A stretch of 5,736 nucleotides of DNA from JAUWCW01 sp030609125 [NCBI: Candidatus Rokuibacteriota bacterium] (GCA_030609125.1 JAUWCW010000143.1:1-5736); one strand, 5' to 3'; positions 1 through 5,623 are shown, numbered from the stretch's first letter. Translations and numbers: made by a program. The notes: generated by a model not told the origin, from the sequence alone.

Positions 1-263
1 CCCAGCTCAGCCTCCCCGTGGCGGCACTTCGTCTCACAGGGGCGGGAGCAGATCCTGCCGAGGACACCGGGGAGGATGTTCACCGAGCGGTTGATCCCGT
101 ACGAGCGGCCGTACTCTTTTTCAAAGAGGGCACGGATGTAGGCGGGAATGTTCGTGGCGGCGGGGCAGGCCTTCTGGCAGGGTATGTTGATGCCCACGTA
201 GGTGAAGTCTTCCCGCTCGGTGGAAAAGACAACTTTCGGGGGGGATGCATCGCCCATTCTCAT
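1..263 (-). CDS. FAD-dependent oxidoreductase / glutamate synthase small-subunit-like protein, N-terminal part (cut by window edge)
   Basis: Reading leftward from ATG at 263-261, 87 complete codons are visible before the window ends. The protein has the iron-sulfur/helical N-terminal domain (Fer4_20 type) found in glutamate synthase beta subunits and related NAD(P)H-dependent flavoproteins. In the family this domain relays electrons between an FAD/NAD(P)-binding module and a partner subunit. Visible signatures are C29-x3-C33-P followed by a TNIPAYI stretch (residues 37-43), then GVLGRIC (66-72) with C72-x3-C76-x3-C80. The CxxC pair that precedes the CxxxCP motif in classical GltD is absent from this N-terminus. 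The start is supported by an AGGGAG ribosome site about 7 bases upstream. A second ATG two codons later is possible. The FAD and NAD(P) domains would lie outside the window, so the exact substrate cannot be told. Confidence 0.85.
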   Translation of the reverse strand, partial: MRMGDASPPKVVFSTEREDFTYVGINIPCQKACPAATNIPAYIRALFEKEYGRSYGINRSVNILPGVLGRICSRPCETKCRHGEAEL

Positions 264-314
264 GCCGTCACTCCCTCTGCCGCGGCCGGTGAAAAGCTCC
301 GACGATTCGATTCA

Positions 315-343
315 ATCTTACGGAGAATGGGTTTTTTTTACAA
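315..343 (-). promoter_or_regulatory. Candidate sigma-70 promoter for the leftward oxidoreductase gene
   Basis: On the minus strand, TTGTAA (338-343, four of six matches to the -35 consensus) and TAAGAT (315-320, four of six to the -10) are separated by exactly 17 bases. The spacer is A-rich next to the -35. Transcription would begin near 308, leaving a leader of about 45 bases with the ribosome site. Each box is imperfect, so this is a plausible assignment rather than a certain one. Confidence 0.4.
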
Positions 344-408
344 CGCCAATCGCCCTTGTCGGGACAGTGCGGAGGGAGGGAGCGGTACTCCCCGGCCGGT
401 AGGGTAGA

Positions 409-1659
409 ATGGGGCCCATGATAACCACCGATCTTCTGCTCAGCCTCCTGCTGATCCTCGTTGCCGCCTGGGCCATGGGGAGCATCTTCAACCGCCTCGG
501 GCTGCCTCCCATGCTCGGACAGCTGCTGGCCGGGCTCCTGCTCGGCCCCGCCTTTCTCGGATTGATCGAGCCTTCCGACGGCATCGAGCTGCTGGCGGAT
601 CTCGGGATCTTCTTCGTCATGTTCCACTCCGGCCTCGAGATGGACCCCAAGGTTCTTCTGAGGCAGCTCCGGCATTCCCTCGCCGTGGCGATCGGCGGCT
701 TCGTGCTTCCCTTCATCATCGGTTACTTCGTAACGAGGCTCTTCGGGGGAACGGTCTTCCAGTCTCTTTTCGTCGGCATGGGCATCTCCATCTCGGCCAT
801 CGCCGTTCAGGTCATCGTCCTTCACAGCATGCGGATCAACAAGACGGCCCTGGGGCATGTCATCATCGGCGCCGCCATCGCCGACGACATACTCGCCCTC
901 ATCGGCCTCTCGGTACTGCTGAGCCTCGCCAGGAGCGGGACGGCCGACGTGGGGCAGATCCTCCTCATCATCGTCAAGGTGGTGTCCTTCTTCGGCCTCA
1001 CCATCCTCCTGGGGCACTTCATCGTGCCGAAGATCACGCGACGCCTCACCGACCGCGAGGGGAGCGCCTTCACCTTTGCCATGGCCTTCGCGCTGGCCAT
1101 GGCCTTTCTCGCCGAGCTGGCGGGGCTGCACTTCATCATGGGGGCCTTTCTCGCCGGCCAGTTCGTCCGCAAGGAGGTGATGGACCCGAAGATCTTCGAC
1201 GCCCTGAGCGACCGCTTTTTCGGCATCAGCTACGGCTTCCTGGTCCCGGTTTTCTTCGCGTCCCTCTCCTTCCACCTCCACCTCTCCTGGAACGCGGGCT
1301 TTCTGCTCTTTGCCCTCGCCATAATCGCGGCGGCCATGATCGGCAAGGTCGTGGGGTGCGGTCTCGGCTACGCCGCGGTCCGCCGCAACTACTGGGAATC
1401 GCTCGTGACGGGGTTCGGCATGAACAGCCGCGGGGCGGTGGAAATGGTCGTCGCCTCCGTCGTCCTGACGCTCAGCAACCAGCTCGTCGCAGCGGGAGAA
1501 ATCACCGAGCCCCTCCTCACCGAGGCCCAGTTCTCGGCCCTGATCATCATGGCCTTCGTCACCACCATGCTGGCGCCGGTGACCCTGAAGTGGGCCGTCG
1601 TGAGGTCCTGCGGGGGGGACGAGAAGGAGGCCTTCTGCACGCTCTGGGACAATTCATGA
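409..1659 (+). CDS. CPA2-family cation:proton antiporter (monovalent Na+/K+ : H+ exchanger), membrane domain only
   Basis: A 416-residue, very hydrophobic protein with about 12 membrane segments. It belongs to the CPA2 antiporters (KefB/C, GerN and NapA relatives), which exchange monovalent cations for protons across the inner membrane. Near the N-terminus is the family signature LGLPPMLGQLLAGLLLGP (about 30-47). The ion-site motif is A158-D159-D160 (IIGAAIADD). A DD pair is typical of the NapA/GerN-like, usually electrogenic branch, whereas Kef channels have QD. K313 (MIGKVVG) is the likely equivalent of the conserved lysine in that fold, and GMNSRGAVEM (337-346) matches the conserved RG motif of a late helix. 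The protein stops after about 18 polar residues, so there is no RCK/TrkA nucleotide-binding domain. ATG at 409 has AGGG four bases upstream; a second ATG at 418 is equally possible. No clear promoter is visible in 344-408. The gene converges on the tRNA gene 12 bp away. Confidence 0.93.
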   Translation: MGPMITTDLLLSLLLILVAAWAMGSIFNRLGLPPMLGQLLAGLLLGPAFLGLIEPSDGIELLADLGIFFVMFHSGLEMDPKVLLRQLRHSLAVAIGGFVLPFIIGYFVTRLFGGTVFQSLFVGMGISISAIAVQVIVLHSMRINKTALGHVIIGAAIADDILALIGLSVLLSLARSGTADVGQILLIIVKVVSFFGLTILLGHFIVPKITRRLTDREGSAFTFAMAFALAMAFLAELAGLHFIMGAFLAGQFVRKEVMDPKIFDALSDRFFGISYGFLVPVFFASLSFHLHLSWNAGFLLFALAIIAAAMIGKVVGCGLGYAAVRRNYWESLVTGFGMNSRGAVEMVVASVVLTLSNQLVAAGEITEPLLTEAQFSALIIMAFVTTMLAPVTLKWAVVRSCGGDEKEAFCTLWDNS

Positions 1660-1671
1660 GAGATAATTTAT

Positions 1672-1746
1672 TGGTAGCGCTACGGGGAATCGAACCCCGG
1701 CTTGATGGCTGAGAACCACCCGTCCTAACCCCTAGACGATAGCGCC
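1672..1746 (-). tRNA. tRNA-Glu (anticodon CTC)
   Basis: The minus strand folds into a complete 75-base cloverleaf with an encoded CCA end (1672-1674). The acceptor stem is GGCGCTA/TAGCGCT, with a G-U wobble at the first pair. The D arm (GTCT...GGAC) is of the glutamate type. The anticodon stem is GGTGG/CCATC with loop TTCTCAG, placing anticodon CTC at 1713-1711. A 4-base variable loop follows, then T arm CGGGG-TTCGATT-CCCCG. It reads GAG codons, which are frequent in this GC-rich DNA. The gene is convergent with the antiporter, and no T-run terminator is visible beyond its 3' end, so the transcript probably runs into the antiporter's 3' end before processing. Confidence 0.97.
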
Positions 1747-1756
1747 ACTGGGGGAA

Positions 1757-1786
1757 TATATACACCTTTTGCTCGTTTACCGTCAA
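1757..1786 (-). promoter_or_regulatory. Promoter of the tRNA-Glu gene
   Basis: On the minus strand, TTGACG (1781-1786, five of six matches to the -35 consensus) is followed after 18 bases by TATATA (1757-1762), within a run TATATATT that offers overlapping -10 registers. The predicted start near 1750 lies only a few bases before the mature tRNA 5' end at 1746, as expected for a stable-RNA promoter with a short leader. Confidence 0.65.
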
Positions 1787-1897
1787 CCCCGAAAAAAGGG
1801 GTCTCGCTCCTTCCCTGCTCCTTCAGGGGAACATTTTCACCCCCCCGTTGTCCAGAGACCAGAAGATTCCGGCCAACCACCAACGGGAGGAATGGAG

Positions 1898-3244
1898 ATG
1901 AAGAGCAGAAGAAGCAGCGCCGCCCTCGTCGCGGCGGTTCTCGCCGTTTCGGCGGCCCTCGTCACCGGCGCCGCGGCGAGGGAGTCGTCGGGCGTCAGGG
2001 TCATGGCGAATTTCGACAACGCTTACATCCACATCGCCCAGCCGGGGGAGAGGCACTTGGAGATAGAGGTGACCGTCCCCGTCGGCGACGGGATGGTGAT
2101 CGAGCGGAGGCCGCCTCTGAACGTCGCCCTCGTCATCGACAAGTCGGGATCCATGGCCCGGGCGGGGAAAATGGACTACGTCAAGGAGGCGGCCCGGCAG
2201 GCGGTGGACCTCCTGCGGTACGGTGACCGTTTCTCCGTCATCGCCTACGATGAGAACGTGCAGGTGCTGCTCCCCTCCGAGGCCCTGGAGGACCGGCACG
2301 GCGCCAAGCGGATGATCGAGAGGCTCTACCCGGGAGGGAGCACCAATCTCGGCGCCGGCCTTCTCGAAGGGTTCGATCAGGTCCGCAGGCACTACGACCC
2401 CGAGGGAGTCAACCGTGTCATTCTCCTCTCCGACGGCCTCGCCAACAGGGGAATAACCGATCCCCGCAGGCTCGGGCGGATAGTCACCGGTGAGAGCCGC
2501 CGGGGCATATCCCTCACGACCTTCGGTGTCGGCCTGGACTTCAACGAAGACCTCCTCGCCTCCATGGCCGAGAACGGCCGCGGGACATACTACTACATCG
2601 ATCGTCCCCATCGCATCGGCGAGATGCTGGCGCGGGAGTTCTCCCTCATTCAGCAGGTGGTTGCCCTGGACGTGACCATCACCATCGACGTGCGTCCCGA
2701 GGTGGTCATCAGCGACGTCCTGGGATACGACTATCACCGCGAGGGCAACCGCTACCAGGTCCATCTCGGCGACCTCGCCGGCGGCGAGCGGCGCCGCATC
2801 ATTGTTCGTCTCGACGCTCCCTCGTACGGGGCGGGCGAGCACCACATCGGCGAGATGAGAATGACCTACAGGCCCCGGGGGTCGAAGGGCACCGTCGAGT
2901 CCTCGCAGGATCTTCGCCTTCAGTATGTCCGCACCCGGGCCGCGGTGGACAAGAACATCGACCGCGAGGTGGCGGAGCGCGCCGCCGTCTTCGAGGCCAA
3001 CGCCGCCCGTCAGGAGGCAGCGCGAATGGTGGACGAAGGCGACCTCGACGGCGCACGGGAAGTTCTCGGGAAGGCCAGAAAGAAGCTCAGGAACGCGCCC
3101 GTGCAGAGCGGCGCCGTGAAGGACGAGCTCTCCGAAACGGAAGCCTACGAGTCGGCCATAGAGGCGCCGATGAGCTCGCAGGAGAAGAAGGCCGTGCAGA
3201 AAGGCGTCAAGTACGATTCCTACAGGGTGCTGCAGTCGAAGTAA
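1898..3244 (+). CDS. Secreted von Willebrand factor A (VWA) domain protein with intact MIDAS site
   Basis: A 448-residue exported protein. The start at 1898 is chosen because GGGAGG (1885-1890) lies 7 bases upstream. A nearer ATG at 1892 is too close to that site, and the reading frame open further upstream lacks one. Residues 1-27 form a Sec signal peptide: basic MKSRR, an Ala/Val/Leu core, and cleavage probable after the AAA at 25-27. There is no lipobox cysteine, so the mature protein should be soluble in the periplasm or outside. A VWA domain spans about 74-250. Its metal-ion-dependent adhesion site is complete: D81-x-S83-x-S85 (DKSGS), T149 (GGSTN) and D179 (LLSDG). The arrangement resembles the YfbK/'Ca-activated chloride channel'-named bacterial VWA proteins, a name that does not imply channel activity. 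A beta-rich region (about 255-345) follows, then a charged helical tail (350-448) with a TPR-like helix pair near 370-398. VWA domains bind protein partners through a divalent metal; the partner is unknown and no neighbour suggests one. Confidence 0.9.
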   Translation: MKSRRSSAALVAAVLAVSAALVTGAAARESSGVRVMANFDNAYIHIAQPGERHLEIEVTVPVGDGMVIERRPPLNVALVIDKSGSMARAGKMDYVKEAARQAVDLLRYGDRFSVIAYDENVQVLLPSEALEDRHGAKRMIERLYPGGSTNLGAGLLEGFDQVRRHYDPEGVNRVILLSDGLANRGITDPRRLGRIVTGESRRGISLTTFGVGLDFNEDLLASMAENGRGTYYYIDRPHRIGEMLAREFSLIQQVVALDVTITIDVRPEVVISDVLGYDYHREGNRYQVHLGDLAGGERRRIIVRLDAPSYGAGEHHIGEMRMTYRPRGSKGTVESSQDLRLQYVRTRAAVDKNIDREVAERAAVFEANAARQEAARMVDEGDLDGAREVLGKARKKLRNAPVQSGAVKDELSETEAYESAIEAPMSSQEKKAVQKGVKYDSYRVLQSK

Positions 3245-3268
3245 ATAAGGGTCTCGTGTGGAAGTGGA

Positions 3269-3333
3269 GGCCCCTCACTCCTTCGGCTCCGCTCAGGACA
3301 AGCTCCGCCCTCTCCCCGCCTGCGGGGAGAGGG
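3269..3333. repeat. Composite dispersed intergenic repeat between two convergent genes
   Basis: The spacer between the VWA gene and the leftward zinc-ribbon gene holds two joined modules. The first (about 3271-3307) reads as SFGSAQDKLRP when translated on the plus strand and LVLSGAEGVRG on the minus strand. These are peptides I recognise as hallmarks of a dispersed repeat that often appears in spurious ORFs of environmental bacterial genomes. The second (3308-3333) is the perfect hairpin listed separately. Composition and structure point to a REP-like mobile intergenic repeat; no second copy close enough to prove it lies in this window. Confidence 0.55.
3308..3333. terminator. Perfect 11-bp GC-rich hairpin, possible bidirectional transcription barrier
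   Basis: CCCTCTCCCCG (3308-3318) pairs with CGGGGAGAGGG (3323-3333) around the loop CCTG. It sits between the 3' ends of two convergent genes, where a terminator for both would be expected. Neither strand has a following T run, so it is not a classical intrinsic terminator. It may instead protect mRNA 3' ends or be simply the structural half of a REP-like repeat. Confidence 0.4.
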
Positions 3334-3354
3334 TGTTCTGCGTGCAGGACGGTT

Positions 3355-3837
3355 CTAACGTTCCCAGTAAACCCGGAGGGTCTTCTCGCCGTCCCCGTAC
3401 TGGAACGAGAAGTCACCCTTGTAGGAGCGCGAGAGAGCCTCGCCGATACGGCGGGCGAGGTGAACCCCCGTGGTCGTCACCAGGGTCTTTCCCTTGCCGT
3501 TCGATATCTCCATGATCCTCTCAAGGGGACGGTCGGCCTTCTGCTGCTTTTCCACGTTATTGATAAGATTGACCACCTCCTCGCGGTGGGCGGCGAAGAA
3601 CTCCCCCCTGATCTCGATGGTGCCCGCGGGAAAGCGGTCGGCTATCCGCCTGCAGGCAGGACAGGTGGCCTGATGCGTCTCTTCCGACGTCTCCTTCCAG
3701 GTCCACCGTCCGTTGACAAAGAGCGCCCCGCAGCCTTTGCAGAGTGTGGGCTCGCGCCATTTCTCCTTGCTCTTGTACACGTCGTGGCGCTTTTCCTTGA
3801 TCATCTTGTCCTGCCTGGCGTATCTGCCTTTCGTCAT
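3355..3837 (-). CDS. BCAM0308-family zinc-ribbon protein
   Basis: A 160-residue protein that I recognise as the BCAM0308 family, a small conserved bacterial family with an NMD3-like CxxC...CxxC ribbon. Residues 1-30 are very basic (RYARQDK, KEKRHDVYKSKEK). The ribbon cysteines are C33-x2-C36 (CKGCGALF) and C59-x2-C62 (CPACRRI), suited to zinc. The C-terminal part has the family's 'GEF.AAH' stretch (78-84), a TTTGVHLARRIGEAL block (121-135) and an RVYW ending. The start at 3837 is preferred over an in-frame ATG at 3891 because GGGGAGG lies 8 bases before it and the family normally begins near here. The function is not established. The basic head and the ribbon suggest nucleic-acid or ribosome binding. 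In Burkholderia cenocepacia the namesake lies, to my recollection, in a low-oxygen-induced gene cluster, so a stress role is possible. Confidence 0.85.
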   Translation of the reverse strand: MTKGRYARQDKMIKEKRHDVYKSKEKWREPTLCKGCGALFVNGRWTWKETSEETHQATCPACRRIADRFPAGTIEIRGEFFAAHREEVVNLINNVEKQQKADRPLERIMEISNGKGKTLVTTTGVHLARRIGEALSRSYKGDFSFQYGDGEKTLRVYWER

Positions 3838-3905
3838 GCGCGGTTCCTCCCCTGGGTTGTGGGTCTGCCCATGGAATCGAGAGAAGCACAAACCTGTACT
3901 GAAAC

Positions 3906-3950
3906 GAAAAAAGGTGCCACTTTAAAAATATAATACCTTTTCTCCAGCAA
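3906..3950. promoter_or_regulatory. AT-rich block, probable promoter region for the zinc-ribbon gene
   Basis: In otherwise GC-rich DNA, about 3901-3945 is strongly A/T-rich. On the minus strand it contains TATTAT (3930-3935), one mismatch from the -10 consensus, which would leave a leader of roughly 85 bases to the ATG at 3837. The plus strand carries an exact TATAAT (3929-3934). Neither has a good -35 at 16-18 bases, so the boxes are tentative and the call rests mainly on composition between two divergent genes. Confidence 0.3.
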
Positions 3951-4023
3951 GACACTGATTGTCGGGGCGAGGCTCCGCAACATGTTGATATGAAAGAATT
4001 GCCGATGCTCGCGTTCAGAGCAG

Positions 4024-4049
4024 CCCGCCTTCGCTAAAGCTTCGGCGGG
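4024..4049. repeat. Palindromic hairpin repeat upstream of the peptide operon
   Basis: CCCGCC (4024-4029) pairs with GGCGGG (4044-4049). Inside, TTC faces TTC (GAA facing GAA on the other strand), then GCT pairs with AGC around a very short AA centre. The flanks GTTC (4013-4016) and GAAC (4052-4055) add a further offset inverted repeat. It lies 32 bases before the first gene of the operon, between divergent genes, so a terminator role is unlikely. It looks like another REP-like dispersed element, or a structured leader if transcription starts upstream of it. Confidence 0.45.
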
Positions 4050-4081
4050 ACGAACACCTCCTCTTCTGGTAGTGTGAGGCC

Positions 4082-4315
4082 ATGCCAACGGAATTCCCCA
4101 AGCTATGCTCCAAGGCGCACCTCATCCCGGCGGAGGCCGACAGGGAGCTGACCGACGAGGACCTCACCCGTCTCATCTGCAGCGACTGCCCCTTCTACAA
4201 GGAGGGCCAGGACGAGGAACTCGAGTGCGGCGCGTATCACCTCCTGGTCCACCTGCTCAGGAAAGAAGTCCTGACAGTCAGGGATATCCTGGATGCCGTC
4301 AGGGAGCAAGACTGA
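4082..4315 (+). CDS. Small four-cysteine protein, first gene of radical SAM peptide operon (function unknown)
   Basis: A 77-residue acidic protein that I cannot assign to a named family. It has four cysteines: C9, the pair C33-x2-C36 (ICSDCPFY) and C49 (ELECGAY), followed by a predicted helix (about 50-76) without further cysteines. Four cysteines in this spacing could hold zinc or an iron-sulfur cluster. ATG at 4082 is the only start, as an in-frame TAG lies at 4070-4072. The nearest purine-rich ribosome site (GAGG, 4076-4079) is only 2 bases away, so initiation may be weak. TATGAA (3989-3994) preceded by TGA forms a possible extended -10, with no good -35. The last 23 bases overlap the next gene, which implies co-transcription and probable translational coupling with the radical SAM enzyme. 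A role as partner or chaperone of the maturase is inferred from context only; a precursor role is less likely given the better candidate downstream. Confidence 0.75.
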   Translation: MPTEFPKLCSKAHLIPAEADRELTDEDLTRLICSDCPFYKEGQDEELECGAYHLLVHLLRKEVLTVRDILDAVREQD

Positions 4316-5531
4316 CCTGGAGAGGGGGCCTTTTCTCGCGCTGGAGGGGCACTGCGCCCTGAAGCGCCTGGAGGCCCCCTGCCTCTTCGACCTCCAGGCC
4401 GACCAGCTTTACGAGCTTGACGACGAGGCCTTCTTCTTCCTCGCCTCCTCTCCTTCCCTCTCGTCGGCGATGCAAGAGCCTGCCACGGCGGAACTTGCCC
4501 GGTACTGTCTTGACGAAGGGCTCCTGCGGACATCGGAGACGAGACACTCCCTCCCCTCCCCGGAGCGGCCTCCTCTGCCGACCCTGCGCTACCTGCTCGT
4601 TCACATCACCGATCGGTGCAACCTCAGGTGCCGTCACTGCTTCATCGGGGCCCCTTCGGGGAAGGAGCTGTCCTTCGAGCAGATCCTCGGGCTCGCCGGT
4701 GACTTCGCCCGGCTCCAGGGGCTGCGCTTCATCGTCTCCGGGGGCGAGCCGCTGCTCCACCCCCGCTTCCGGGAGCTCAACGAAAGGCTTCCGGACTTTC
4801 CCCTCCGGACAATACTCCTCACCAACGGGACCCTCATCGACAGAGCCACCGCGGCAGCCCTTCGCTTTCACGAAGTCCAGGTGAGTCTGGACGGCCTGGA
4901 GGAGACCCACGATCTCATCCGCGGCCGGGGAAGCTACCGGAAGGCGCTCCAGGCCCTGAGACACCTGGCCGGGGCCGGAATTTCCCTGTCGGTGGCGACC
5001 ATGGTCCATGCCGCCAACCTCGATCAGCTCGACGAGCTGCGGCGGCGGCTGGAGGAATTTCCGCTGAAGAGCTGGTCGGTCGACGTTCCCTGCCTGACGG
5101 GGAACATGGCCGACAACCCCCTGCTCGCCGCGCCGCCTGAAAAGGCGGCCGGGAAAATGTCCCTCTCCTTCGGCGGGGGATACTACGGGTCGAGCGGACC
5201 CTACGCCTGCGGCGCGCACCTGGCGGCGGTCATGGCCGACGGGTCCGTCTGCAAGTGCGGTCACTACGCGAAGAGCCCCGAGGGGAGGATCGGCGAGGGC
5301 CTCGAAACCATCTGGAGGAGGATGCGCCGCTTCAGCCTGAGCGAGCTCGTCTGCCGCTGCTCCCAGCTCGAATCCTGCCGCGGCGGATGCCGCTTTCGGG
5401 CGGAACTTTTTTCTTGTGTTTCAGACCCTGATCCCATACAGTGCTTTGCAAGAGGAATGCCTTTCGGCGGGGACCTGAAGCACGCCTCCCGAGAGGAGCC
5501 CGAAACACGGAAGGGGGGTGAAAACTCTTGA
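4293..5531 (+). CDS. Radical SAM/SPASM peptide maturase with N-terminal PqqD-like domain
   Basis: A 412-residue enzyme in three parts. Residues about 14-80 resemble PqqD-type peptide-recognition domains (ALKRLEAPCLFDLQADQLYELDDEA, 22-46), which bind the leader of a RiPP precursor. The radical SAM core (about 98-270) has C109-x3-C113-x2-C116 for the [4Fe-4S] cluster that cleaves S-adenosylmethionine, then SGGEP (149-153) for SAM binding, TNGT (177-180) and VSLDG (197-201). The C-terminal SPASM/twitch region carries C306, C320, C322, C354, C356, C362, C366, C375 and C384, enough for auxiliary clusters. G317-x4-C322 and C356-x5-C362-x3-C366 match the SPASM pattern, but the usual CxxC is CxC here (C354, C356). 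Such enzymes install thioether or carbon crosslinks or other changes on ribosomal peptides in the cytoplasm. ATG at 4293 has AGGGA 8 bases upstream inside the preceding gene. The stop overlaps the start of a 20-residue ORF, its likely substrate. Classification is firm; the reaction is unknown. Confidence 0.93.
   Translation: MPSGSKTDLERGPFLALEGHCALKRLEAPCLFDLQADQLYELDDEAFFFLASSPSLSSAMQEPATAELARYCLDEGLLRTSETRHSLPSPERPPLPTLRYLLVHITDRCNLRCRHCFIGAPSGKELSFEQILGLAGDFARLQGLRFIVSGGEPLLHPRFRELNERLPDFPLRTILLTNGTLIDRATAAALRFHEVQVSLDGLEETHDLIRGRGSYRKALQALRHLAGAGISLSVATMVHAANLDQLDELRRRLEEFPLKSWSVDVPCLTGNMADNPLLAAPPEKAAGKMSLSFGGGYYGSSGPYACGAHLAAVMADGSVCKCGHYAKSPEGRIGEGLETIWRRMRRFSLSELVCRCSQLESCRGGCRFRAELFSCVSDPDPIQCFARGMPFGGDLKHASREEPETRKGGENS
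5513..5521 (+). promoter_or_regulatory. Strong extended Shine-Dalgarno that fixes the TTG start of the 20-residue peptide
   Basis: GGGGGTGA (5514-5521) pairs with the 16S rRNA tail over eight positions (seven Watson-Crick and one G-U). It ends 6 bases before the TTG at 5528, and the GGGGG core lies 9 bases away. It lies inside the last codons of the radical SAM gene, where nothing else needs a ribosome site. It is better than the sites of the two upstream genes and is the main evidence that the peptide is translated. Confidence 0.65.
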
Positions 5532-5590
5532 AGATCAAGAAGGTTGCGAAAGCCTCCGCCTCAACCTGCAAGTGCGCCAGCTCCTGCTGA
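5528..5590 (+). CDS. Candidate RiPP precursor peptide, 20 residues, TTG start
   Basis: The ORF reads MKIKKVAKASAS then TCKCASSC, with TTG taken as initiating methionine, and stops at TGA (5588-5590). The start overlaps the maturase stop as TTGA, the same 4-base geometry as ATGA coupling. An in-frame TGA at 5519-5521 and the absence of any ATG make TTG the only start. A strong Shine-Dalgarno precedes it. The basic head (K2, K4, K5, K8) could serve as a short leader for the PqqD-like domain. The tail (residues 9-20) is made only of Ala, Ser, Thr, Lys and Cys, with cysteines C14, C16 and C20, the last at the C-terminus. Cysteines amid small residues suit thioether crosslinking (sactipeptide or ranthipeptide type), but the modification cannot be read from sequence. 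The leader would be unusually short. The alternative is a chance ORF after the maturase; stop-start overlap, ribosome site and composition argue against that. Confidence 0.68.
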   Translation: MKIKKVAKASASTCKCASSC

Positions 5591-5599
5591 TTTTTCCAG

Positions 5600-5618
5600 C
5601 GGGGACACGCGTGCCCCG
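5600..5618 (+). other. Hairpin directly after the precursor peptide
   Basis: CGGGG (5600-5604) pairs with CCCCG (5614-5618). Inside, an unpaired A leads to a CA/TG extension and the loop CGCG. It begins 9 bases after the peptide's stop codon. Having no T tract, it is more likely an mRNA-stabilising or attenuating element than a terminator by itself. Confidence 0.4.
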
Positions 5619-5623
5619 ATTCA

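Noticed and set aside
268-1281. Long minus-strand ORF of 337 codons opposite the antiporter
   Set aside because: Its translation is low-complexity (Glu/Asp/Gly/His-rich), which is the expected shadow of a hydrophobic GC-rich gene. The plus-strand antiporter has clear family motifs throughout.
1811-1830. TTCCCTG/CAGGGGA hairpin upstream of the VWA gene
   Set aside because: A seven-pair stem with a G-T pair and no T tract in a GC-rich leader. It could be a chance structure, and no riboswitch or operator pattern was recognised.
1823-2845. Minus-strand ORF of 340 codons opposite the VWA gene
   Set aside because: It has no recognisable motif and is the antisense of a well-supported signal peptide and MIDAS-containing VWA domain.
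3904-3919. Possible sigma-54 promoter on the minus strand (TGGCAC at 3913-3918 region followed by TTCGT)
   Set aside because: The -24 half matches well, but the invariant GC of the -12 element is CG here, so the key dinucleotide is missing.
3256-3933. Plus-strand ORF of 225 codons opposite the zinc-ribbon gene
   Set aside because: It runs through an intergenic repeat and antisense to the BCAM0308-family gene, which has the conserved cysteines and a good ribosome site.
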